Assembly (NCBI GenBank): GCA_030674185.1
Contig: CM060314.1
Location: 21,271,023 to 21,335,022, forward strand
From: Monoplex corrugatus
Lineage: Eukaryota; Mollusca; Gastropoda; Littorinimorpha; Ranellidae
Direction of reading: 5' to 3'
Length of the DNA: 64,000 nucleotides
Shown here: positions 12,501 through 23,260 of the stretch, piece by piece
Position numbering within the stretch: the first letter of the stretch is position 1
Layout of the letters: each line of letters starts with the position of its first letter
Position numbers and translations under genes: made by a program
The notes under the pieces: generated by a model
What the model was told of the DNA's origin: nothing
Databases searched by the model: none
Seen by the model: only the letters and a program-made list of their open reading frames with translations

Positions 12501-13781
12501 GTGAGTGTAATATTGTATAGATTATATACTGTATAGTAAGCCTGTTTATTGAGTCTTTGATATGGAGACATTGATTGTAAGTTTATGATGGTGAATTTTA
12601 ATGCTGAAATGGAGAATTTTAATTCAGATCCCCTTTTAATAAACATGCTAACCATATCTTACAAGTGCATTAGGTCAGCTGATTCGAGAGATCATACTAA
12701 CTGCAAAATACTTGACGGGGTGGTCGAGAAATCATTGAAAAGTTGTCCACCGCTGGGTGCAGGTGTCGTGCCTACCCCTATCCTGATACCAGGGTCCGGC
12801 CTGAGTGACTGTCCTCCTCTTTGGTGATATAGGTTAGAACAGAAATATCTGTTGCTGACCACCAGGAAAAGGAGAGATTTGAATTAAATTCCCGCCTTTA
12901 ATTACACAGAACTTGACCATAGTAATTAAAATACCCCCTTTAATTACACAGAACTTGACCATAGTGTGTGATCTGTGCGTGTTTACTGCACAAGTTTTCC
13001 TTTCTTAGAAGTGGAAGAGGAGAGAATGAGTAGGCAGAGTGGTGCTACTTTGAAAGTGGGTGATGATATGTGTGATTGGTTGAAAGCAGTGATGACATGC
13101 TGGGCATAGACAGCGGCAGTGATGCTGTGGGACCTGTCTTCACATGTTCGTTAGATGTCCCTGAGGTAGAATGAGACGAATGTTCCTGGCAGTGGCAGCA
13201 CCAGTAAGTGGCATCCAAGACTTCTGGTAGGGAGAAGAAAAAGCCCAGGCACATAGCTTTTGGGTGCTGGGCCTGGTAGAGTTGAGCTGATGTCTTTCAG
13301 CCCCGTATGCCTTGCTATTGACGCCTGAAATCAAGATGAGCATTTGATACTATTCTGGCATCCCGTGCTACAAGTGTGCTTTGTACCTCCATTTAATAAA
13401 TATTATTTAAACTATAAGACATGGAGAGAGAGAGAAGATTGTGATTTTAAATGCAAGATGGGTGCGAAGTGGATAAGATTTTACTTTCATTTTGCAGTTC
13501 TGGGTTTGATTCTGTGTTAGTATCTCCCACCAGCTGGGTAAAGGGTGGAGATTTTTTCCAATTTCCCAGGTCAAAATGAGATTTTTTCCCCAATTTCCCA
13601 GGTCAGCATGAGATTTTTTTCCAATTTCCCAGGTCAACAGATTTTTTTCCTAATTTCCCAGGTCAACATGATATTTTTCCAATTTCCCAGGTCAACATGA
13701 GATTTTTTCCAATTTCCCAAATCAACATGAGATTTTTTCCAATTTCCCAGGTCAACATGTGCAAACCTGTTAGTGCATAAA

Positions 13782-13868
<87 letters not shown>

Positions 13869-14357
13869 CACAGAATATTAGATGTGCAGGTTAAGGATCC
13901 TGTAAGTTATGTAGTGTAGTAGCTTAGGAAAATACCCAGCATGCATTTCCACCAAATTCGGATATATACAGAATGCGTAGCAACACACTGCTTGCAGAGT
14001 GTGGGCATAACAATGTACAGTACACCTACAAGTGGAATATTAATTTAAAAAGAAATACAGTCCCAAAACCAGTGTTTCTTTATGCTCTTTTCATGTTGTC
14101 CTTTAGACGAAATGATGGGCACATAAACTGATAAAGCTGGCACAAGAGAGAAAGCAAGCTGTGAACATTTTTCTCCTGATCTATACTGTGAAATACAGAA
14201 ACTAGAATTTCTTGCAAACTCAGGTTCATGCAGGTTCATGCACACACACAGACACACACACACAGACAGAGAGAGAGAGAGAGAGAGAGACACACACACA
14301 CACACAACACACACACACAGTCACTCACTCTCTCACACACATGCACACACACACACA

Positions 14358-14450
<93 letters not shown>

Positions 14451-15257
14451 TCCAGAAAGTAACATTTCAGATTTCACCTTGACATGCTGTTGAGTTCAGA
14501 GTTTGTTCAAAAGGTATTCTTCGTACCCAGACCATTCCAAATGCGCTCCTCCCATGCCTTTTCGCAGTCATTATGGTGGATTCCCTGAAACCATGCAAAT
14601 TCTTACGTGCAGGGCAGATAGAGGCATGGAAGTCAAGTGAAGTAAAGAAGGGAGGGGCGGGATGGGTAAGATGGGATAGGATCTGTGGAACGCTAAGCTG
14701 ATACCATCAAAATAATTGGATGTAAAAATGAGCAGTGAACAGGTCAGTTGTTTTGTTGCAAGTAGGACTAATTTCAAAATATCATATCTCACATCTACAG
14801 CTGTATATACAGAACCAGCCAGCCCATGTGTTGGAATGAAACACGCAAATATATGTGAATGCAAGCACACACACAGTCATACAGGCACACATGCACCCAT
14901 GCACACGCATACATATATATGTACACAGTACACACATGCACATGCATGCATGCATGCAAACTCACACACATTAACCAAACCAAACCAAACTAGATCAAAC
15001 AAAGTTTTTGAGATGGTTTTAGATGCAGTTTCAGATTGATGGTTAAGTATTTCATGATGTATGTTCTCACTCTTTGAATGGGAAAAAGTCTTTTATATAT
15101 TTTCTGTTGTTTCAGAACCCTGTTGTCTGGTTTAAGCGAAAACATCCAGAAGAAGAGTGAAGATGAGAAAATGGCTACATTTGCAAAGAGGGAGAAAATT
15201 AAGTCTGTACTGAGACATCGACAAGAACTGGAACAATCACCTGTCAAAAATGAATAG
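12388..15257 (+). CDS. Putative small single-pass membrane protein (two exons, 84 aa)
   Basis: I do not recognise this protein. Exon 12388-12500 starts at an ATG preceded in frame by TGA (12379) and ends at a strong donor (GT|GTGAGT). Exon 15116-15257 follows TTGTTTCAG and ends in TAG. The phases agree: two bases of a split Val codon plus one. Residues 1-20 are basic (MREIDRKRYLRGTKAW), about 21-42 are hydrophobic and make one membrane segment (WFLFGSLAMTVLVGAVSV), and 43-84 form a charged, helix-like tail (KREKIKSVLRHRQELEQ). A short size with one membrane segment and a basic flank is common in small mitochondrial or ER membrane proteins, but that is inference. An untranslated part of exon 1 may begin near 12292, after a TTTCAG. 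Downstream AATAAA at 15473 is a possible poly(A) signal. Confidence 0.62.
12598..12840 (+). mobile_element. Dispersed inverted-end element, copy 1
   Basis: Contains AACCATATCTTACAAGTGCA, then AACTGCAAAATACTTGAC, TGGTCGAGAAATCATTG and TACCCCTATCCTGATACCAG. The same blocks in the same order recur at 26862 and 60340, and on the minus strand at 47880. Confidence 0.6.
12889..12966 (+). repeat. Tandem duplication of about 43 bp
   Basis: CCTTTAATTACACAGAACTT followed by GACCATAGT occurs twice, at about 12895 and 12938, separated by AATTAAAATACCCC. Confidence 0.85.
13480..13960 (+). mobile_element. tRNA-headed SINE with two internal expansions, copy B
   Basis: GGGTTTGATTC (13502) and GGGTAAAGGGTGGAGATTTT match copy A. 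Next comes a 30-bp minisatellite (13545-13758), then a TG microsatellite (13787-13864), then CACAGAATATTAGATGTGCA, AAGGATCCTGTAAG and ATACCCAGCATGCA. SINE identity is inferred from the shared order of blocks in the copies. Confidence 0.6.
13545..13758 (+). repeat. 30-bp minisatellite inside SINE copy B
   Basis: About seven imperfect copies of a unit reading GATTTTTTCCAATTTCCCAG plus GTCAACATGA. The unit is a motif of the SINE itself, amplified in place. Confidence 0.9.
14240..14446. repeat. Compound (CA)n/(GA)n/(TC)n microsatellite
   Basis: CA blocks interrupted by AGAGAG and CTCTCT runs, ending in a long pure AC tract (14373-14446). Confidence 0.97.
15116..15257 (+). CDS. Small membrane protein, coding exon 2
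   Basis: One base completing the split Val codon, then 46 codons and TAG. It starts TLLSGLSENIQKKSEDEK and is Lys/Glu-rich and probably helical. The acceptor is a polypyrimidine-rich TTTCTGTTGTTTCAG. Confidence 0.6.
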
Positions 15258-15974
15258 TAATTAGTATATATGGGTCAGAAGATGAGCTGTGTTATATGAA
15301 TGAATCGATTGTAATGGTTGCGCTTGCTTTTGTGTGATGATTATCGAATGTTATAACCCTGATGCAGCCTTTTCTATGCATGTAGTGTGTTATGTATCTT
15401 ATTAGTGATTTGCCGACTTTATGGTTTGGGCGACAAATGGAAACTGAACAGAGTGAAACACCGTCCCTTTAGAATAAATTTGTTTTAAAGCAAACAAATG
15501 AACAAACACTTGAAACAGACTTATATGCACACCCTCACCATACCTCCCTAAAAAGAAAAGAAAAAAGAAAACAACAAAGAGAAAAATGTATGCAGTCATC
15601 TGTATCTACAAACCATGAGCTTGAAAATTTACCAGTCAGTCAACTGGCTACCATGAATCGTCTTACTCAGTCACCCAGTTTTTAACAGGGAAATTGAAAA
15701 GGCTATGTGATGAAGACTTTTGAAAAATTAATGTTACCGGTACAGTACTAATAAAAAGAAGTTATAATGCATCCAGGGGTGCCTGCTAGAATGTGTATCA
15801 CAAAAGGGAAAAAAGGCATGCACCATTAGGTAGCTATCAGATATAGTTGTTTTTTTTTTTATTATCATTGCTTGCCTAGAAGTCAAATTGAGGAGAGACA
15901 TCCATCCTTTCTTTCAGAAAATCTCAGAAAAACTTCTCTTCCTCAGTCCTATCTGACTCCTCCAGCTGATTCAG

Positions 15975-15978
<4 letters not shown>

Positions 15979-16030
<52 letters not shown>
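15979..16030. repeat. (GT)n microsatellite
   Basis: About 25 GT units with one GG interruption. A second GT run follows at 16207-16270. Confidence 0.97.
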
Positions 16031-16034
<4 letters not shown>

Positions 16035-16227
16035 TGGAGCTGGAGGACAGTTAAGTGGCAAGGAAGGGAAGGCATGGAGAGATGTAAGTAAAAGATAAGG
16101 GAAAACAATGATTGAAAGTTTAAGCTGGGTTGAAAGTTTAAGCCCTGCTTAGTTACCTTGTTCGCTCCAGATCGTATATGTTGTGGTGGGAACACATGGC
16201 ATTGCATGTGTGTATGTGTGTGTGTGT

Positions 16228-16272
<45 letters not shown>

Positions 16273-16589
16273 GCACTTAATAAATGGTTATTCATTCGAT
16301 CTTGTTCAAAATTTCATACCCATGAAGGAGTGAGTAGATTCCATGAGCACGATACATGAAGAAAAAGAAGTAAAGGACAAAATTTTGTGGCTGTCTTGTT
16401 GGAGCAGTGTATGCATGGTGTTTCTACTGAGGTTTGCTGTAATTTTTGTGTTCGTAGTCTTGCGTGTATTACTTTTATGACTGTTGAAGTAGGTATTTTA
16501 TGAACATATACAAAGGATAAAAGGCACTTGTGTAGAGTTTATCTTGCAAGCTTTCTTCTAGAACATTTGGTCACTTAAATTCTGCATTT

Positions 16590-16700
16590 AAGGCCTGGCT
16601 GGCATAGAGGTAGAGCTCCCACCTTCCAGTCTGATAGCACAAGTTTGGGCCTGTTTAGGAAATATTGTGTGTGAGGTCTCCAATCCACCCATCTGTGAAT
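16590..16700 (+). mobile_element. tRNA-like SINE head
   Basis: GGCCTGGCTGGCATAGAGGT resembles a tRNA A box, followed after a spacer by AGTTTGGGCC as a degraded B box. It is too diverged to fold as a tRNA gene, so a SINE remnant is likelier. Confidence 0.4.
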
Positions 16701-16842
16701 GATCCTGTTCAGGATTAAGGAACATAATGAAGGCAAAGAAGAAAAAATGCTAGCCATAAAGCTGACTCGAGAGTAGTGAAATCTGTCATCTCACTCCTTA
16801 CAATATATCTTAGAATTGTAAGAATTTTCATTGTTGCCCATG

Positions 16843-17287
16843 CAGGACTGAGGTTTCCATACTGACAGCTGGGCTACCAGCCCAGGAAGTTGAGGTGGCC
16901 CGACAGATTTTGAGGTAGCCCACTTTTTCTAATAGAAACGGGAAAATACCACAAAAACTGCACAAGAATCAATGTGTATTAAGACCCAGAAACTAACGAG
17001 GATCAGTGTGTATTAGCATCAGACTGAAAGTGGTAACCTTGCCAGTGAACATAGCAGCTGGCATTGATCACTGCTCAACTGTGCGTATGTACATTTGTTG
17101 CTTTGGTAATAAATATGGTAGCCGCACAGGTGCACATTAGAAGTCTTTGATCCTGTTGAAATGATCGCATTGGGTTTGGTGGTTTTTTAAAAATTTTTTA
17201 TTTTTAGTTTGAAATTTCAGACTGCCATTCAGGCTTTTTAGATCACAATTCTATGTGGCCACTGGGTACCCAGAAATCTCAGCCTTG
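16843..17287. mobile_element. Possible hAT-like MITE
   Basis: The left end CAGGACTGAGGTTTC and the right end, read inverted, CAAGGCTGAGATTTC form imperfect inverted repeats (12 of 15 positions). The interior has no ORF. No clear target-site duplication was found, which keeps this tentative. Confidence 0.45.
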
Positions 17288-17402
17288 CTATGGCATGGTT
17301 GGGGCTTAGAGCTTGCGGTAATGGCAAGATAATCCAATAGTTCTTACACAGCTGTCAGAAATAAAGTTTTTATAGGTGAATGATGCTGTTTTTTTTTTAT
17401 TT

Positions 17403-17403
17403 G

Positions 17404-17434
<31 letters not shown>

Positions 17435-17453
17435 GTGTGTGAGAGAGAGAGAG
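17403..17453. repeat. (TG)n/(GA)n microsatellite
   Basis: TG run with GTGGTG interruptions followed by a short GA run. Confidence 0.95.
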
Positions 17454-17482
17454 AATATGCACAGATGTGTTCATATATATTC

Positions 17483-17610
17483 GAGTTGGACATTGATAGG
17501 CAAGTTCATTGAAGTGGCAATATAAATACTGGTAAAAGCCTGGTTTGAGTAGGACATTAATGGGCAAGTCCATTAAAGTAGCAATCTAAACACTGGTAAA
17601 AGTCCATCAG
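17483..17610 (+). repeat. Two-copy tandem repeat of about 64 bp
   Basis: Units starting GAGTTGGACATTGATAGGC and GAGTAGGACATTAATGGGC, each running to ACTGGTAAAAG, are diverged by roughly 15 percent. Confidence 0.8.
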
Positions 17611-19079
17611 TGCTAAACTGAAAAATCAGTAGGCAAGTTAACTAACTCATTCTAACCTGGGTATGAGTAAACATAAATCTTGACCAAATGCATCCAACTG
17701 TTAATGAGAATTCTTGTAATGATCACTGTTCCCACCGTTCCCATTCAATTTATTCACATGGTTGCTTCTTTCTTATGACTCAAGCATGTACGCTATATGT
17801 CCACAAATGGTTTGCAAACTTTTTACCTGACATTTTGGCTTCGAAAATCATGTTGTTTGAAATTACTAATCTTTTTTCAGCGTAGTGAAACATACACTGT
17901 ATATCAATGAAGAAAAAAAACATCCAACGAGTTCGTGAGTTTATGACAATGTAAGACAAAGATAATAACAAGAAATCAGCATTATACATATAATGTCAGC
18001 CTGAGAGACGAAAGTGACTGTGGCAGTGAAGACATCACTGTTAATGAACCATTAGATTAAACATTGTGACATATGATCAAAATGGGCATGGCACGTCACA
18101 GCAGACACCTGATATGAATGCCCAGTTCTCTGTGGGACGCTGATGACTTTATATCACTCAGATTTGAGGATGGGTCCTAATTCATGAATTCTGAAAACAC
18201 TAAAAATAATGCATAAATAAATGAACAATGATCTTAGGAAAATAGTGTCGAATCATGTCGGGTGTGCATGACAGATTCGGTTTACCTGACAGAAGATGTG
18301 TGTGCATGAATGTTTTCCCCAGTGATAAAGACAGGCCTATAATTAAAATTATATAGTAATATTGGACATGCTGTGAAGATAAGTTCGTATTTTGTTAATG
18401 TGCTCTTCCAGGAGGAAGGGCCTGCGCATGTTTTGTAACAAAGGGCTGTGAGTAGGGTAGGGTCCAAGGAGTGAGGCTAGTTGGAGTAGAATTGCCTGGA
18501 GAGCAGGATGGTCTTCTGGTGGGTTGCTAAAATGGCATTCTTATACAGGAGGGTGAGGTTGTAGCTGGGCTGGATTGCAGCATCTGCCATGTCAGTCAAG
18601 AGTTGGCAGACCTTTTTTCGTAGGACCTGAGGCTTTCTGGAAGGGAGGACTTTTGCCTTCTGGAGTGGTTGCTAAGGCTTTCATGCAAGTGCCTGTATAG
18701 GCAGTTAAGAGTTGGGCTGACCGGGTCAGTTTGTCCTTGTCAGCAATGACTGAGAATAGGACAGTTGTGGAGGATGGAGTTAGTTTTTATAGGAGCACCC
18801 TGTCCTGTGAAGACGTCTTGGGAAGTGAGGAGAGGGCGGCCTTCCTTGAAGTAAACCAGATGTCATCATTGGCCCCCTTATGCTTCATGAGATGACCTGT
18901 GGGAAGGCGCCAGGTATGGAGAGTGACTCGGGGTCCCAGATCTGGTATGAAAAAGGAAGCTTGTATTGTATATAATATGCTCTCTATAATTTTCCATTTA
19001 TTTTATTCTTTCTCCCCATTTATAGCCGTGTGTGTGTGTGTGCGTGCGTGCGTGTGTGCATGCGTGCATGTGTGTCTGT

Positions 19080-19152
19080 TTTAGCGCTTAGATTTGATTT
19101 TATCAAGATTTTGCGCTATATAAAATATTGTATATTATGATATATTATTATA
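19080..19152 (+). mobile_element. Possible LINE 3' end
   Basis: TTTTAGCGCTTAGATTTG followed by TTTTGCGCTATATAAAAT and TATTATTAT resembles the 3' hairpin and tail of the CR1/L2-like element at 9275-9337. No coding part is visible upstream, only a TG-rich run. Confidence 0.4.
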
Positions 19153-19564
19153 CCTTGTTTTACATTTATTGAATTTCTGTAAGCTTCTTTAGAAGTTCCA
19201 GAAAATATAGCTTCAGGGAGCCCTTTTGTCTCATCGTTGGATTCACTGAAGGACCCAGAGTACAGGAACTCGGCGCGTTTAGGCTGATGAGAGAGGACCT
19301 CATCTGCAAGGATCTGTCTTGTGAGAGCCAAGACAAATGGTCAGATCTCCCCTGGGAGAAGAGCCCTCAAGTGAATGATCAGACCATCTAGACTGTTCAA
19401 ACAACTGATCAGAAGAGGTATCTGAGGATGACAAACCCTCCTCTGGGTAGGGTGAGGCATACGATTCAGAGGAGGGACTATGCCTATGCTGCCTTTTCTG
19501 GTGATGAATGCCGTCTCGGTCCCTGGGTTCCTTGGGGAGGGGGAGGGAGTTGCTGATGAGAGGA

Positions 19565-20976
19565 CAGGGTTCATACAGATTTCCAGACAAAAATTTTAAG
19601 GACTTTTGAAGCACTTTTTTTTAAGTTAAGGCCCCCTCCAGGAGCTCTGCCCCTGGACCCAGCCAGGGGGCCTATGCGGCCCCCTGGACCTCTGGCATTT
19701 TTTTCCCTTGAAACATTGTTGCTTGAATGGATTGCCTGGTAAAGTGTATAGCCCACATGATCCAGTCTGCAACAGTCTACGGCCTGCAGTGTGTTTTTCC
19801 ACTTGATCCTGAAGATTGTTGAAAACCTTCCAGTTCACATTCGGCCCATCCATGGACAGCTGCACTAACTTGTTGTAACCCAGCTCTTCGATAAGTGGTG
19901 TAAGATGGTCACAAATGTCAGTAGCTGCTGCATGTCCCATGAACTCTGATTGTAAGTAATGAGAGTGAACTGTATCTTTGTCCCAGAAACGGATATGAAT
20001 ATCCATTTGCTTTTTCTGCAGTTCTTTGTTCAAACTTTCATCAAAGAGCAACACATATGCTGACTCACTTCTTATTTTCTGTTTCATCACAGACTGGAGG
20101 TAGGGAGCAATGCCAAACGCTGCCAGATATGCAGTTTTTCTTTCTCCACATTGAAACTGTTTGGCAACAGCACTGTCCAAAAACATTCGCTGGAACAGAT
20201 TTGAAATGCCTTCACACGAACGAAAGCTGTAATGACCTGTCACTACTTTTAAAGTCCACAGTAGTTCAGCTTTCATTGCCTCTGTTTTAGTACGGCTCAG
20301 GCTGTTCACTGACATCTGAGTTTGAGCAGAACAGTTGGTTAAACTGCAGGATGACGAACTGCTAGAAGTGATAGGATCACTCATTGTAGAATGTTTTTGT
20401 AAAAAAAATTCGAAAGACGAACTGCAGGATTTGAAACCTTCATCAGGTCGCAGTGTTTTTTTTCCCTTTTCCATGGGTATTTACAGCTGATTCTCCCATT
20501 CAACGAATGTCTATGGTCTTCTTACAAATGCGGCAAAAGGCCTTGCATCTGCCCCCACAAGGGTCTGCCTGCAGCCATTCTTTGTATTCGTCTTTTTCCG
20601 GCCAAACCACGTTAAACAAACACTTCCCCGGCATGTTGACTTCTCAATTTCAAAATGGTGGAACATTCTTTCACGTACGCGCATGCGCCATGAAGGCCCA
20701 TAACTTGGTGTTTTGACCTATAGCAGACAACGTATCGGTGAGATCGTCGATTTTAACTCCCGACTCAAGACTTTCTCTTTTTTTTTCAATTCAATTTCAA
20801 CCTTTTTTTTTTCCTTTTTTTTACAAACTCAAGATTTTACACAGACTTTATTAAAAATCATAGGCAGTGACAAAACTTAAAGACCTTTCAGCAAAAGCCT
20901 GATTTTTAAGGACTTTTAAGGCCTTAAAAAAGCATGCTTTCAAAATTAAGGACTTTTAAGGACTGTGCGAACCCTG
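19565..20976 (-). mobile_element. Deleted hAT-like DNA transposon
   Basis: Plus-strand left end CAGGGTTCATACAG and the inverted right end CAGGGTTCGCACAG are terminal inverted repeats (12 of 14 identical). Both flanks carry GAGGA, a probable 5-bp target duplication. On the minus strand a zinc-finger ORF starts at 20634 (MPGKCLFNVVWPEKDEY, then CKAFCRICKKT), is stopped by one TGA at 20500-20502, and resumes as MGESAVNTHGKGKK. The transposase-like part then follows in another frame. The coding region ends abruptly close to the left end, so the 3' half of the transposase is missing. Confidence 0.7.
19626..20634 (-). pseudogene. Truncated hAT-like transposase with N-terminal zinc finger
   Basis: The N-terminus MPGKCLFNVVW with C-x2-C spacing and a downstream His resembles the BED-like finger of a transposase family common in invertebrate genomes. 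The main block retains ESAYVLLFDESLNKE (first acidic residue region) and KLVQLSMDGPNVNWKVFN (second), then GSCGLYT, after which family homology stops. A stop at 20500 and a frameshift in an A-run near 20460 separate finger from core. The exact superfamily assignment is inference. Confidence 0.6.
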
Positions 20977-22044
20977 GAGGAGCCGTCATGCTCTGGAGAT
21001 GCTGGGGTTCCCATCCAGCGGGTGGTTGGGGTATGGTCCTTTGAGCTGCCAGTAATTGTAATAGGTGCCAATGGGCAGCCTGTCATCCCCAAAGGCTCTG
21101 AGCCTGGCAAGCACTGGGAAACCTCCAAAGAGGAGTCCAGGGCGTAGCAGACAGGAGAGGTCATGTTGGTGGCCAGAGCTGAAGCAAGGGGAGTAACCCT
21201 GCCATTACTAGACGGACCCTGCATCTGGCTTTTTTCTACATCAAGGGTGTTGGACCTGTCCGTTGGATGTGGTGTGTAGCCTGTCCAGTTGCTGAAGGCC
21301 CTCAGACATGGTTCTTTTTGACCTCACTCAGAGAGAGGGATAAGGAAGTTGGGACCTGGTTGGCCCCGACTGGAAGGTGAAAAGAGAGCCAGTTCAGGCA
21401 CACCAGGGATCTGAAGCCCCAGGTTATCAGGAGAGGGTGTAAGAAGTTTAAATTCGCTTCCTGACTGCTTGGAGGACCTGCACTCAATTCCCTGGGCACC
21501 AGAGGGTAGGAATGACGAGTGAGTGTCTTAGGTGGCAGTGGAGTCCCTCTGGGGGTCTGCAATGAGGGCAGGTTTGCTGATCACGAGTCGGCAGCCTCAT
21601 CTTGTTCATGGAAGGACTACAGCTGGGCTCAATCGTGGCAGGGCTTGTAGTTCATCTGCTTAAATAAACATTCTGTTGTGCTTTCTGAAAAGCACTGGAA
21701 GAGCCACACTGCTGTATAGAAAATATTTGTTGGCAAGGGACGACTGTAAAAAATTAAGTTGGCGCGAATTAAGGCTCTTTTGTTGAATTAATTTCATAGT
21801 AGGATTGACTGGCTCACAATCAGAAGATCAAGGGGCAGAACAATCCTTAGAGTGGTCGGCTGCAACGGGAGATGGAACTAAATGAGATTGTGGAAGCCTA
21901 GGGCGAGAATCACAAATGCAAGAAAACTTAAAAATGAGAACAAGGGACAGTTACATCACATCTTACTTGATACTGGGTAAGCAGGGCCATAGAAAAAGTG
22001 TAAGCAGAATATCAAACCAAACTCAATAAACCAGATGTTAGACC

Positions 22045-22300
22045 AGGTGTCGACCAGGAGGCCTATGTTGATTTAGGAACCAGGGAGGTCGCAATCACAA
22101 GTTGTGTTGACTGCAAGTTGGGAGAGCATTGGAGAGGTGTGTATGCCCAATGTGGAGTGCGGTCGGAAAAAAAGAAAGGGTACGCTTGTTCTCACGTGAC
22201 CTGGGCAATTAGGTAGGGCGGAGTGCCATTAGGAGGCATCTTTTGATCTTGGTAAACACTGGGTTAGGTTATGGCCAAAATTAAGAGCGAATGTGAGTTG
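22045..22300 (+). repeat. Dispersed repeat pair, copy 1
   Basis: Contains GACTGCAAGTTGGGAGAG, TTCTCACGTGACCTGGGC, AGGAGGCATCTTTTGA and GGTTATGGCC. The second, diverged copy lies at 22985-23260 in the same orientation, and both flank the palindromic element at 22700. Confidence 0.6.
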
Positions 22301-22699
22301 GATATGGTAGAGTACCGGTATATGACGTTAGATGGATATTCACTGTAGAATTAATGTCACTAAGCTACATAATATAAACTGACACACGCACACACATGCA
22401 TACACACGCTGCACTAGATGTTAGTACTTCATTCACACATGTTGTGTTCACTCCCCAAAGACATTGACAACCAGTCTTAACTACATATTTGTATTGTAGG
22501 ATTGTTGTTGAACAGAGCTGTAACTGCTTATAGTTTTGCACACAACTTTGAACCATGTGTCAAAAATATTTAAACTCAGGGCACACTATAGCATACCTGA
22601 GTAAGAAACAGATGTGTATGTGAAGTACTCTGTAGTGTATCTTAGTAACAGAAAAGTTAAAACAATCTAAACTGGTGAAGTCCATCATAATCACAAAGT

Positions 22700-22888
22700 T
22701 TAACCCTTTGACTCCCGCACCCTGTCCACCAGCAGCCTTGTCAACCATACTGGCAAAGCAAAAACTTAATCCTTTCACTCCTTGACCCTATCCACCAGCT
22801 TCCTGCAGGATGTTGGTGGATAGGATGAGGGAGTCATGGGGTCAAGTTTTCGCAGTTGGTGGATAGAATGCGGGAGTCCAAGGGTTAA
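22700..22888. repeat. Palindromic TTAA element, copy 3
   Basis: Begins TTAACCCTTTGACTCCCGCA and ends GGAGTCCAAGGGTTAA. It contains CAACCATACTGGCAAAGCAA, matching the spacer of copy 1 in inverted orientation, and the same central hairpin. Confidence 0.72.
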
Positions 22889-22984
22889 GAGGACACATTT
22901 TAACACATTCACAGCCAAATGTTTCAACAGGAGAAAGAAACTAGAAACCTAGAACAAGAGACAGAAAAAGAAACCATCCCCCAA

Positions 22985-23260
22985 GTCAAGGTTCGGCAAG
23001 AGGAGCCAAGGCATTGATTTTAGGAGCCAGTGGAGATCTAGATTGCAAGTTGAAAAAGAGTGCTGAAGAGACAATTCTGCTTGCTGGAATACTGTGGCTG
23101 AAAAAGAGAGGAAAGGTATTCTCTTTCTCACACGACCTGGGCTGTCAGATGAGGTGCAGCAACCTCTGGAGGCATCTTGTGACTGAAGTCTCAGTGAAAT
23201 CCTAGTAGGTTATGCCCAAAAATAGAATGATTGTGTGCCATTCTTCATTAGTTGGATGTG
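22985..23260 (+). repeat. Dispersed repeat pair, copy 2
   Basis: Contains AGATTGCAAGTTGAAAAAG, TTTCTCACACGACCTGGGC, TGGAGGCATCTTGTGACTG and GGTTATGCCC, collinear with copy 1 at 22045. Confidence 0.6.

Larger units (their letters stand above)
15258..16842. other. 3' flank of the 84-aa protein gene
   Basis: Probable 3' UTR then intergenic DNA. AATAAA occurs at 15473, 15752 and 16278. Two GT microsatellites and a tRNA-like SINE head are present; no other coding signal. Confidence 0.5.
18400..21565 (-). pseudogene. Degenerate retroelement-like coding sequence interrupted by the hAT-like element
   Basis: Outside the hAT-like insertion this region is GC-richer than its surroundings and holds broken minus-strand frames. 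Near 18500-18740: LTRSAQLLTAYTGTCMKAL and DMADAAIQPSYNLTLLYKNA. At 19317-19564: polar, Ser/Pro-rich (RHSPSSESYASPYPEEGLSS). At 20977-21224: more Ser/Pro-rich sequence. The composition and the helical AIQPSYNLTLLYKNA block are reminiscent of gag proteins of DIRS-type or other retroelements, but I cannot name the family. No protease, RT or integrase was seen. Confidence 0.35.

Noticed and set aside
12585..12827. 80-codon plus-strand frame after exon 1 of the small gene
   Set aside because: It lies entirely within a dispersed repeat whose copies at 47882 and 60340 do not keep the frame.
13545..13758. Regular short repeats resembling a CRISPR array
   Set aside because: Units are contiguous and imperfect with no unique spacers, in a eukaryotic SINE context. 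The 32640-33214 array fails for the same reason.
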